Counted from the first letter of the stretch, positions 1 to 7,263 are shown. The stretch is DNA of 7,674 nucleotides from Opitutales bacterium (GCA_017633865.1 JAGBOM010000336.1:1-7674); one strand, 5' to 3'. The notes: a model not told the origin generated them from the sequence alone. Numbers and translations: made by a program.

Positions 1-1
1 C

Positions 2-247
2 ATGATGAACGTTAAGCTTCTGGCTCTGTCAAACGGGGTTAGAAGCCGCGACATCTAAATTACAAAAACTGTGTTTTCCGCCCCAAACGAGCTTCGCGTA
101 TCGGGCAAGGCCGAAAGCGCGGGCTCGGTCGGCCGCTTTGAGGAGGCTTTGGCGGCGCTGCCTCAGGTTCGCTCGGTAAAGGCGAACATCCCGAGCTCGA
201 AGTCGGGCAACGCCCAGTTTGAAATTCTAATAAGCTTTAAAAACTAA
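2..247 (+). pseudogene. GspL/PilN-like inner-membrane assembly protein, 3' end, interrupted by in-frame TAA
   Basis: This is the C-terminal end of a gene whose start lies before the window. Frame 2 reads KLLALSNGVRSRDI, then TAA at 56-58, then ITKTVFSAPNELRVSGKAES and on to a natural TAA at 245-247. The pattern (LxxLS-x-GV, a strand pair ending in LRVSGKA, a helix FEEALAALPQV, then a last strand QFEILISFKN) matches the periplasmic ferredoxin-like fold at the end of GspL/PilN proteins, which bridge the ATPase to GspM/PilO. The family call is mine from fold pattern and position. Frame 2 is the only frame free of stops from position 1 to 55 (the others stop at 3-8 and 13-15), so one nonsense substitution explains the break better than an indel. 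No ATG follows the stop; GTG at 71 could start only a 58-residue remnant. The final TAA is one base before the gspM ATG. It may be a true pseudogene, a sequence error, or a read-through codon. Confidence 0.6.
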
Positions 248-248
248 T

Positions 249-800
249 ATGCCCTCTTTCTTTCATAAAGCGAAAAATTTTTGGGGCTCGCGCACGCGGC
301 GCGAGAGGTTTATGTTCGCGGCGCTTATGCTCGCGGCGGCGCTGATTTGGCTCGCGAACCTGTCGTCCGCAAGCGGGGAGGTTGACGAGGCGATTTTGGA
401 GGCGGGCTCGAGGCTCTCGGCGGCGCGGCTTGCAGTGTCGCAGGAAGGGGAGGTATCCCAAAAGCTCGAGGCCGCGCAAAACAGCGTCGACGCCTCGCAA
501 AGCATATCGATTCGAGACCTTCAAAACCTCGTGGAGGACTGCGCAAAAAGAAGCTATCTGCAGTACGAGACAAGCCTGCCCTCGGCCTCCGAAAACATAA
601 AAAGCGGCAAAATATCGGCAAGCGTTCTGCGCTTTTCCGCCCCGCACGCGACGCTCGGCGGCATAATTATGTTTGAAAAAAATCTGAAAGAGCTCGAGCC
701 CTACGCGGTCGTGAAGGAGGCTTCGCTCGTTTCCGACGGCAAGGGCAGGGTAAACGCCCGCTACAAAATTTATTCCTTCAACTTTTCACAACAAAAATAA
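249..800 (+). CDS. gspM: GspM/PilO-like inner-membrane assembly protein
   Basis: A 183-residue bitopic inner-membrane protein, usual size for GspM/PilO, which pairs with GspL/PilN to connect the cytoplasmic ATPase to the periplasmic part of the machine. A short basic cytoplasmic N-terminus ends in RRER (17-20), the charged motif that commonly precedes the GspM membrane helix. One transmembrane helix follows (about 21-38), then an Ala/Glu/Gln-rich helical, probably coiled-coil stretch (about 43-85). The C-terminal alpha/beta domain (about 86-180) starts ISIRDLQNLVEDCAKRSYL and ends in alternating strands, fitting the small ferredoxin-like fold of this family. The ATG is one base after the upstream stop and two bases before gspD, with no Shine-Dalgarno motif. 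GspM and PilO cannot be separated by sequence alone; the neighbouring secretin and single ATPase favour a T2SS-like machine. Confidence 0.8.
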   Translation: MPSFFHKAKNFWGSRTRRERFMFAALMLAAALIWLANLSSASGEVDEAILEAGSRLSAARLAVSQEGEVSQKLEAAQNSVDASQSISIRDLQNLVEDCAKRSYLQYETSLPSASENIKSGKISASVLRFSAPHATLGGIIMFEKNLKELEPYAVVKEASLVSDGKGRVNARYKIYSFNFSQQK

Positions 801-802
801 AA

Positions 803-3571
803 ATGAAAAATTTGCGTCCTTTATTGGCTCTGTTTTTAACGGCTCAGCTCGCCTTCGCGCAGGAGGCCATGCAGGCGGGCAACGCCCCCGCAGCGGATCC
901 CGCTCCCGCCGCTTCCGCGGCAACGCCCGAGGCGACTTCGGCGCAAGCCCAAAGCGATATTCAACCCCCCGCCGCGCAGGCGCAAGGCGCGGCTAACCCG
1001 CAAAACGCCGCGGCGCCTCAACCCGAGCCCTCAGCCGCGCCGCAGACTCAGCCCGCCGGGCGTTCCGCCGCGCAAAACGCTCCCGCAGGCCAAATCGACG
1101 GAGCCCCCTCCGAGGCTTTCGGCGGCTCCGAAGCCGACGGCCAGCAGGGCAGGCAAAGCTGGCGCAGAAGATTTCCGCGTTTTGGCCGGCGCGGCGAAAA
1201 CGGAGCATTCCCGACGCCTCCAGATTTTAGGCAGGGGCAGGGCGGGTTTCCCCAGCGCGCGCCAAACGGAGCGTATATACAGCCAAACGGCGGCTTCAAC
1301 TCCCTTATCGCCGCGCAGGGCGTAACGCCCCCGCCAGCGGCTTCGGGCAATAAAGACGCGGACGCGGATTTGCAGGGCCCCTTCTATTTTGTGGACGAAT
1401 CGCCCGTGCAGGTCATAAAAATTCTCGAAGTCTTGTCGGGAAAGATAATTCTTCAGAACTCCAACCTGCCCAATTCAAAAATCAACTTCGCCACAAAAAC
1501 AAAAATGCCGCGCGAGGAGGCCGTAAGCGCGTTCGAGTCTTTGTTAAGCCTAAACGGCATAGCGATAATCCCCCTCGGCGAAAAATACCTCAAGGCCGTG
1601 CCAAGCGACGCCGTAAACACGCAGGCTCCGCAGTTTATAATGGGCAAGCCCTCCGACCTCCCCGTGAGCCTGAATTTTTACACCAAGCTTTTCGAGCTTC
1701 AATATATGCCGCTTGAAAAGCTAAACGACAGGCTGAAGCCCTTTTTAAGCTCCGCCAAGGTCGCCTCCGCCGAGCTCTTCCCGAGAAGCAACTCGATTTT
1801 AATAACCGACACCCTCGCCAACCTCCAGCGGGTGGAGCTTCTTTTGGAGCAGCTCGACCGCCCCGCGCAAATCCGCGAGGACGTAGGCTTTATCCAGCTT
1901 AAAAACGTGTCGGCGGAAGACATGAAGCTGCGCCTTGCCGCAATGCAAAGCGACATTTTAAAGCGCTATTTTGAAAACACCACAATAGACGTCGACGCGC
2001 GCACCAACCAGATAATCGTGTTTACGCAAAAGGGGAACCTGCCCTTCATCAAAAAGATAGTAGAGGGCTTGGACATCGCCGCGGAGCCGCTTTTAAAAAG
2101 CGACGTAGTCTACATAAAGCACGGCGACGCAAAGGACGTCGTGCAGGTTTTGACAAGCGTAATTACGGGCCAGCAGCAGGCCGCCAAGAACGCCTCCGCC
2201 TCCAAGAGCAAGCAAAACTCCGCAACCCGCGCCGCGACGCAGGCCTCGGGTCAGAACGCGGGCCAGAACGCGAACAAAAACGCCCAAGCCTCCGCAAAGC
2301 CCGCCTCGCAGCCCGCCGCCTCGCGCGATACGGACTCGGGAATGCAGTTTAGCGAGTACGTAACCGCCACCGCCGACGAGTGGAGCAACTCCATCGTAAT
2401 CTACGGAACGCCCTCCGACATTTTGCAGGTCAAAGCCCTAATCTCCAAGCTCGACATTCAGCTTTACCAGGTAAAGATTGACGTGATAATCACGGAAGTC
2501 GCCCTTGCCGACAAGCAGGTGTCGGGCTTGAGCACCTTCGGGCTCGCGTTCGGGGCGCAGGGGGCGGACAGCGAATGGCCGAGCGCCCCCGGGCTTTTCT
2601 CGGGCAAAACCTCCACCTATTCGCTTTCCTCGAACACGAATCCGGCGTTCTCCGTGGCCGCGAACCAGGACGGATTTTCGGCGGTGTTTAACATCGCGCA
2701 GGAAAACACAAACGTTAAGGTTTTGTCGTCGCCGAGCATAACGACCTCGCACAACAAGGAGGCGTTTATAAACGTCGGCCAAAAATACCCGATAATTTCA
2801 AGCTCGACTTCCGACCTCATAAACCCGGGGGCTACCCGAAGCTCCGTATCGTACCAGAACATAGGCATAGAGCTTAAAGTCTTGCCGCGCATAGGCGAAA
2901 ACGGCGCCGTGCAGGTTGAAATCAGCCAGAAGGTGGAAACTATTATAGACTACACAACAATAGACTTAAACCAGCAGCCCATAATAGGCTCGCGCGAGGC
3001 CGAAAGCTTCATAAGCGTGCAAAGCGGCGAAACAATCGTGCTTGCCGGCCTCCAGCAGGTAGACGTAAACGACAAGGACGGCAAGGTGTGGCTCTTGGGC
3101 GACCTCCCGCTTATCGGGAGCCTCTTCTCCCCCTCAAGCAGCGAAATAACCCGCCGCGAGCTTATTATCTTCATCCGCCCGACAGTCATAAAAAGCTCGA
3201 AGGCGAGCGAAGTTATGAAAGACAAGGCCATAGCCGCCTCCGCAATCGGCGCGGAGGTTCTGGACTTCTTCGAGGACGGCCGCTTCTACTCGAGGGAGTC
3301 CATCTCCGAAAAGGAAACCGACTTTGAGAAAAACCGCTTCTACAACCGCCTGTGGCAGCGCCCGTGGAGCCTCATTATGCCCCCCGAGCACAAAACGGTT
3401 TACGGAATGCTGCAGCAAGAGCTTGACGAGGGCAAAAGGCTTTACGAAGAAAGGGAAAAGGCCGCCCCCGATGATAATCCCGCTGAAAAATCGGGGGGCG
3501 ACTCCGCCGAGCCTTCGCAAAACGCGGGCAGGGCCGACTCCGCAAAAAATCTAAAAGACAACAAAAACTAA
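803..3571 (+). CDS. gspD: GspD type II secretion secretin (outer-membrane channel)
   Basis: Secretin that would form the multimeric outer-membrane pore. Order: signal peptide (about 1-19, cleaved near AFA-Q); Ala/Pro/Gln-rich low-complexity region (about 20-190) with a basic patch WRRRFPRFGRRG near 120; N0 domain (about 190-270, starting FYFVDESPVQVIKILEVLSG); N1 (about 294-353); N2 (about 360-430, FIQLKNVSAEDMKLRL); N3 (about 433-550) split by an Ala/Ser/Gln/Asn-rich insert (457-511); secretin core (about 555-796). Diagnostic core motifs are VWLLGDLPLIGSLF from residue 762 and RRELIIFIRPTVI ending at 796. A 126-residue tail (797-922) follows, with an aromatic/basic segment RFYNRLWQRPW (845-855) and a polar charged end. 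At 922 residues it is well above the common 600-750; the low-complexity regions and tail account for the excess. No lipobox is seen, and no pilotin gene is recognisable nearby. The start lies two bases after gspM, in an A-rich leader without a Shine-Dalgarno motif. Confidence 0.95.
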   Translation: MKNLRPLLALFLTAQLAFAQEAMQAGNAPAADPAPAASAATPEATSAQAQSDIQPPAAQAQGAANPQNAAAPQPEPSAAPQTQPAGRSAAQNAPAGQIDGAPSEAFGGSEADGQQGRQSWRRRFPRFGRRGENGAFPTPPDFRQGQGGFPQRAPNGAYIQPNGGFNSLIAAQGVTPPPAASGNKDADADLQGPFYFVDESPVQVIKILEVLSGKIILQNSNLPNSKINFATKTKMPREEAVSAFESLLSLNGIAIIPLGEKYLKAVPSDAVNTQAPQFIMGKPSDLPVSLNFYTKLFELQYMPLEKLNDRLKPFLSSAKVASAELFPRSNSILITDTLANLQRVELLLEQLDRPAQIREDVGFIQLKNVSAEDMKLRLAAMQSDILKRYFENTTIDVDARTNQIIVFTQKGNLPFIKKIVEGLDIAAEPLLKSDVVYIKHGDAKDVVQVLTSVITGQQQAAKNASASKSKQNSATRAATQASGQNAGQNANKNAQASAKPASQPAASRDTDSGMQFSEYVTATADEWSNSIVIYGTPSDILQVKALISKLDIQLYQVKIDVIITEVALADKQVSGLSTFGLAFGAQGADSEWPSAPGLFSGKTSTYSLSSNTNPAFSVAANQDGFSAVFNIAQENTNVKVLSSPSITTSHNKEAFINVGQKYPIISSSTSDLINPGATRSSVSYQNIGIELKVLPRIGENGAVQVEISQKVETIIDYTTIDLNQQPIIGSREAESFISVQSGETIVLAGLQQVDVNDKDGKVWLLGDLPLIGSLFSPSSSEITRRELIIFIRPTVIKSSKASEVMKDKAIAASAIGAEVLDFFEDGRFYSRESISEKETDFEKNRFYNRLWQRPWSLIMPPEHKTVYGMLQQELDEGKRLYEEREKAAPDDNPAEKSGGDSAEPSQNAGRADSAKNLKDNKN

Positions 3572-3577
3572 TTCGCC

Positions 3578-4327
3578 GTGAATAGAATCTTTTTAAGCCT
3601 TTTAATCGCGCTTTTGCCCGCGCTTTTGCCCGCGCAGGCCGAGCCTTTTGCGCCCGCCGCGCCCGCGAATCGGCAACCCCGCGCCGCGCAGTCCGCGCCC
3701 GCGGAAGCCGCGCAAAACTTTTCCGCGCCCTTTAACGCAGGCCGATTAGAAGCGGGAGTTCAAGAATCGCGCGAGGGCGGGCTTTCCCCTTCCGCAAGCC
3801 GCAACCCCGCGTCCCCCGCGCCCTCGGGCGGCGACGACGCCTTGCTTGAGTCGCTAAAAATGAACAGCCCGTTCGGCGGAGCGGCGGCGGGGCTTGCGGG
3901 CGCGGGCAAGCCTGCGGAGTCCATGCAAATATCGAGCGTAAAGCTTCAAAGCGCGGTGTGCCTTAACGGCAAATGGTTTTTCAGCATCAGCGACGAAAAG
4001 CTGAAAAAGTCCGAATGGATGGCTGTCGGAGAAACAAAGCTCGGCTGCACCATAAATTCGTACGACGAGCAAACGGGGGCTTTAAACGTCTCGATAGACT
4101 CCCAGCAATACCCGATTTTTTTGAAGGAGCGCGACCCCCTAAAAAGCCCCGCGCAGCCGCAGCCGCGCCGCGGCAGGGGCGGGAACCCCATGCAAAGGTT
4201 TATAAACCTTCCGCCCGAAAAGCGCAGGGAGTTCTTGCAAAACGCGCTCAAGGGCATAGACAGGGAAATCGCCGCAAAGAAGGCGAGGGAGGCGCGCGCC
4301 GATTCCGAAAACCGCAACGGCAGATAA
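3578..4327 (+). CDS. Exported protein with candidate GspC/PilP/MshK-like domain, between gspD and gspE
   Basis: Not confidently assigned to a family. The 249-residue product starts at GTG and has a signal peptide or uncleaved anchor (NRIFLSLLIALLPALLPAQA, possible cleavage after residue 21). Next is an Ala/Pro-rich linker (about 22-115), then a compact beta-rich segment (116-186) containing SVKLQSAVCLNGKWFFSI, MAVGETKLGCTINSYD and ALNVSIDSQQYPIFLKE. This order (strand, 'gene product' loop, VGE-x-x-x-G turn, strand, LxVxxxxQxxPIxL strand) resembles the homology region of GspC, PilP and MshK, which link the secretin N0 domain to the inner membrane. C128 and C157 could form a disulfide. The end is a Pro/Arg-rich linker and a basic helix (about 211-241). 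It lies 6 bases after gspD and 10 before gspE, so it is almost certainly co-expressed with them. GspC is usually encoded before gspD, and the role here is inference. No Shine-Dalgarno motif precedes the GTG. Confidence 0.85.
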   Translation: MNRIFLSLLIALLPALLPAQAEPFAPAAPANRQPRAAQSAPAEAAQNFSAPFNAGRLEAGVQESREGGLSPSASRNPASPAPSGGDDALLESLKMNSPFGGAAAGLAGAGKPAESMQISSVKLQSAVCLNGKWFFSISDEKLKKSEWMAVGETKLGCTINSYDEQTGALNVSIDSQQYPIFLKERDPLKSPAQPQPRRGRGGNPMQRFINLPPEKRREFLQNALKGIDREIAAKKAREARADSENRNGR

Positions 4328-4337
4328 TTTTTTTACA

Positions 4338-5963
4338 ATGCAAAATTCAGCAAATAACGGCGACATTTTCGAGCGCGTTTTGGACTTTCTAAATTTGACC
4401 GAGCCCGCGAGGGGCGAGTTGCGCCTTATGGAGGCTCCCGCAAGGCCGCTTGCCCTTCTTGAAAAAAGCGGCTTGAGCGAAACCGAGCTTATGGAGCGCC
4501 TCGCCGAGATGAGCGGGCTCGAATGCGCCCCCGATTTCAAGGCCGCCGCCGACGCGCAAAAAATAATCCCCATAAAAGTCATAAACGAATACCAGTGCCT
4601 GCCGCTTGGCGCGGATTCTTCGAGCGTTTCCCTAGCCGTCGCGCTTCCGCCCGACGCCGACATGGCAAAGTGGATTAAGGCCGTATCGGGCAAAACCCCG
4701 AAATGGGTTCTCGCCCCCGCCGTGAAAATATCGGAGGCCATCGCGGAAAAATTCGGCGTGGGCGCCGACAGCCTATCTTCCGGCGCGGACGACTCCTTCG
4801 CCTACGACGACGCCGACAATGTCGAGGAGGACGAAAACGCCGCGATAATAAAATTCGTAAACGAGATAATTTCGAGGGCGATGTCGGACCGCGCAACCGA
4901 CATCCATATCGAGCCGCAAAGCGAGTCGCTAAACATCAGATACCGCATCGACGGCAGCCTCGTGCCCGTGCGCGTGCCCGACAATCTTTTAAAGTTTAAA
5001 GACGCCATAATCTCAAGAATTAAAATTATGGCGCGGCTAAACATCTCCGAGCGCCGCCGCCCGCAGGACGGCCGCATAGGCTTTACGATGAAAAGCGGAG
5101 AGGAAATCGACATAAGAATTTCGTCGCTTCCCACCATGTACGGCGAAAGCGTTTCGCTCAGGCTTTTGAGCAAAAAAACCCAGCCCGTGGGCATCGAAGA
5201 CTTGGGCTTTTTGCCCGACGACATCGAAAAAGTCTCAAAGCCGCTCGCGCGCCCGCACGGCATCATACTCGTAACGGGGCCGACGGGCTCGGGCAAATCG
5301 ACCACGCTTACGGCCTTCATCCGCAAACTGCGCTCGCCTAAAATCAGGATTATCACCGTGGAAGACCCCGTCGAGTACGAAGTGGAGGGCGTGAACCAGA
5401 CGCAGGTCCACCCCGAAATCGGCCTTACGTTCTCGTCTGTATTGCGCTCCGTTTTGCGCCAGGACCCCGACGTAATCATGATAGGCGAAATCCGCGACCG
5501 CGAAACCGCCGACATCGCAATCCGCGCCTCGCTTACCGGCCACCTGGTGCTCAGCACCCTCCACACAAACGACGCCGCGGGAGCCTTCGCAAGGCTTATC
5601 GATATGGACATCGAGCCCTTCCTTATCTCGTCTAGCATAGAAATGGTGATGGCGCAGCGCCTCGTCAGAAAGCTTTGCTTCTGCAAGACCCGCGCGAACC
5701 TCGACGCCGAATACCTGGCATCTTGCATAAAGTCTTTAAACATCGACCCGTCCGAAATAAAAAGCGACCTTTCGGGCATCTGCAAACCCGTCGGCTGCCA
5801 GCACTGCCGCGGCGCGGGCTACCGCGGGCGCCTCGGAATCTTTGAAATAATACTCGCCTCCGACGAGCTTAAAGAGGCGGTCCTCCACAGAAAAACGGCG
5901 GCGGAAATCAGGCTTATCGCCGAAAAATACGGAATGAGAACCCTCCAAAAATGCGGCTGGTAG
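4338..5963 (+). CDS. gspE: GspE-type secretion/pilus assembly ATPase, truncated at C-terminus by in-frame TAG
   Basis: Cytoplasmic hexameric ATPase that powers pseudopilus assembly. The N-terminal domain (about 1-150) includes LLEKSGLSETELMERLAEMSG, typical of the GspE/PilB/MshE N-terminal fold that docks to the inner-membrane platform. An acidic linker (about 150-166) precedes the catalytic core, which has DIHIEPQ and RYRIDG, Walker A GPTGSGKS (314-321, K320), the Asp box VEDPVEY, Walker B with DPDVIMIGE (E384) and the His box LTGHLVLSTLHTND (H402, H409). The zinc-binding insert has KLCFCK (C447, C449) and GCQHC (C487, C490), with an extra C482. The first pair is spaced C-x-C instead of the usual C-x-x-C. 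The frame stops at TAG 5961-5963 after MRTLQKCGW (541 codons), just short of the conserved end, and the missing segment continues in the same frame to 6035. ATP-binding and catalytic residues are all present, so the stop removes only the last 24 codons. Confidence 0.95.
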   Translation: MQNSANNGDIFERVLDFLNLTEPARGELRLMEAPARPLALLEKSGLSETELMERLAEMSGLECAPDFKAAADAQKIIPIKVINEYQCLPLGADSSSVSLAVALPPDADMAKWIKAVSGKTPKWVLAPAVKISEAIAEKFGVGADSLSSGADDSFAYDDADNVEEDENAAIIKFVNEIISRAMSDRATDIHIEPQSESLNIRYRIDGSLVPVRVPDNLLKFKDAIISRIKIMARLNISERRRPQDGRIGFTMKSGEEIDIRISSLPTMYGESVSLRLLSKKTQPVGIEDLGFLPDDIEKVSKPLARPHGIILVTGPTGSGKSTTLTAFIRKLRSPKIRIITVEDPVEYEVEGVNQTQVHPEIGLTFSSVLRSVLRQDPDVIMIGEIRDRETADIAIRASLTGHLVLSTLHTNDAAGAFARLIDMDIEPFLISSSIEMVMAQRLVRKLCFCKTRANLDAEYLASCIKSLNIDPSEIKSDLSGICKPVGCQHCRGAGYRGRLGIFEIILASDELKEAVLHRKTAAEIRLIAEKYGMRTLQKCGW

Positions 5964-6035
5964 CTTCTGAAGCTCGGCAGGACGGGCTTGGAGGAAATTA
6001 TGCCCTACGCCGCCATAAACTCCGAAACGCGCTAA
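5961..6035 (+). other. In-frame amber codon and untranslated C-terminal segment of gspE
   Basis: Directly after the TAG the same frame reads LLKLGRTGLEEIM, then PYAAINSETR and TAA at 6033-6035. GspE/PilB proteins normally end with a segment of the form L-x-x-x-G-x-x-x-x-x-x-G-x-T-x-x-x-E-V, and the joined reading TLQKCGW-X-LLKLGRTGLEEI fits it residue for residue. Read through, the product is 565 codons and ends 7 bases before gspF, like the other tight gaps. Stopped at the TAG, it leaves a 79-base gap that no other junction in the operon has. A single base change from AAG, CAG, GAG, TGG or a Tyr codon could have created this TAG. Confidence 0.85.
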
Positions 6036-6042
6036 AACTTAA

Positions 6043-7263
6043 ATGCCTAAATTTTTATACAAAGCCGCGGATAAATCGGGGAAAATCTCGTCCGGCAGCG
6101 TCGAGGCCGCCGACAGGCGCGCGGCCATGCGCATCGTCGGCGCGGGCGGGCTTCGCGTAATAAGCGTGTCGGCAGACGACTCCAAAATCTCCGAGCCCAA
6201 AAAGCCCGAAGCCTCATCCGCCCAAGTTAAGGGCGGCGAAAAAACCGCGCTTATGTTCTTCAAAAAAATCCACAGGCTATGCAAGTCCGGCACGCCCGTG
6301 GGCGACGCCCTGCGCGGCCTAAGCGGCAGGTCTCTCAATAAAAATATGGCCTCTCTCGCCCGCAGCATGTATAAAAGCCTCAGCGAGGGGCGCAATCTCG
6401 CGCAGGCAATGGCGGATTTTCCGAAAATTTTTGAAAAGAGCCTCTGCCACCTTGTCGAGGCGGGCGAAAGCACCGCAAACCTCGTTCCCGTTTTTGAAAA
6501 CATAATAGAATACCTCGAAAATAAGCGCGCTCTAAGAAAGCAAATCCTGTCCGCGCTCATATACCCTGCGGTGCTCTTTACGGTGGCGTTTATTGTCGTT
6601 ATGCTATTTTTGTTCGTGCTTTTGCCGCAGATAGAGTCTATGATGCAGAGCTTGGGCGGCGAAATGAGCCTGCCCGTAAAAATCCTCATGGGCTTGGGCG
6701 GCTTTATGCTGAAGGGCGGGCCGATTATCGCGGCCTTGTCCGCCGCCGCGGTAGCCGCAGTTTACAGGCTGCGCCAAACGCCGCAGGGCAGGCTTTTTAC
6801 GGACAGGCTTTTGCTGAAAATCCCGCTTGCCGGCAAAATCGCCCTTGATTCCGACATCGCCAGATTTTCAAACCTGATTTCCACATTGCTCGTTTCGGGC
6901 GTAAATATGACGGAAACTTTGAAGCTCGCCGAAAAATCCATAAAAAATACGGATATAAAAATACGCTTCGCCCAGTGCCGAACCGCGGTTAACGACGGCG
7001 CGGCCGTCTCGCAAACCCTGAAAAAATTCGCCTTGCTTGCCGACGACGACATCGACATCGTCTCCGTGGGCGACCGAACCGGCGACCTGTCCGAATGCTT
7101 TAGGGAGGTAAAGCAAATCCATATGGAAACGCTTTCGGCCAACGTAAAGTTTGCGATAACATCGCTTTCGTCGTTCGCGCTTTTAAGCGCGTTTATTTTG
7201 GTGTTTTTGGTTGCGCTGGGCATAGTCTCGGCTGTGCTTGGGTTGAGCCAAACCCTTGTTTAG
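6043..7263 (+). CDS. gspF: GspF/PilC-like inner-membrane platform protein
   Basis: Polytopic inner-membrane protein of 406 residues, the normal size for GspF/PilC, which couples the ATPase to pseudopilin assembly. The N-terminal MPKFLYKAADKSGKISSGSV is the family's opening strand motif. Two homologous cytoplasmic helical-bundle domains follow. The first (about 66-190) holds FFKKIHRLCKSGTPVGDAL and LVEAGESTANLVPVF, and the second (about 270-390) holds ISTLLVSGVNMTETLKLAE and SVGDRTGDLSECF. Membrane helices are near 173-194, 213-241 and 377-399. In the second repeat the usual G-E is G-D (residues 343-344), a conservative change. The C-terminus LGIVSAVLGLSQTLV looks complete, so its TAG is a genuine stop. 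The last codon and stop lie inside the left arm of the downstream palindrome. The ATG at 6043 sits in a TAAAACTTAA leader with no Shine-Dalgarno motif. Confidence 0.95.
   Translation: MPKFLYKAADKSGKISSGSVEAADRRAAMRIVGAGGLRVISVSADDSKISEPKKPEASSAQVKGGEKTALMFFKKIHRLCKSGTPVGDALRGLSGRSLNKNMASLARSMYKSLSEGRNLAQAMADFPKIFEKSLCHLVEAGESTANLVPVFENIIEYLENKRALRKQILSALIYPAVLFTVAFIVVMLFLFVLLPQIESMMQSLGGEMSLPVKILMGLGGFMLKGGPIIAALSAAAVAAVYRLRQTPQGRLFTDRLLLKIPLAGKIALDSDIARFSNLISTLLVSGVNMTETLKLAEKSIKNTDIKIRFAQCRTAVNDGAAVSQTLKKFALLADDDIDIVSVGDRTGDLSECFREVKQIHMETLSANVKFAITSLSSFALLSAFILVFLVALGIVSAVLGLSQTLV

Noticed and set aside
4139..4741. 200-codon minus-strand frame across the 3578-4327 gene and the start of gspE
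   Set aside because: It spans the junction of two well-supported + strand genes and has no recognisable motif. It is treated as a shadow frame.
4802..5785. 327-codon open frame on the minus strand, inside gspE
   Set aside because: It lies entirely antisense to the conserved GspE catalytic core. Its translation is Ser/Arg/Ile-rich with no recognisable domain, as expected of a frame opened by the codon bias of the real gene.
5990..6035. GGAGG followed by ATG at 6000, looking like a ribosome-binding site and start
   Set aside because: It opens only an 11-codon frame. The bases encode the conserved LEEIM of the GspE terminus, so the match to a Shine-Dalgarno is incidental.
5951..7263. Reassignment of TAG to an amino acid in this organism
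   Set aside because: gspF ends with TAG at a complete, family-like C-terminus just before a terminator, so TAG works as a stop here. Local nonsense mutation or leaky read-through is more likely.
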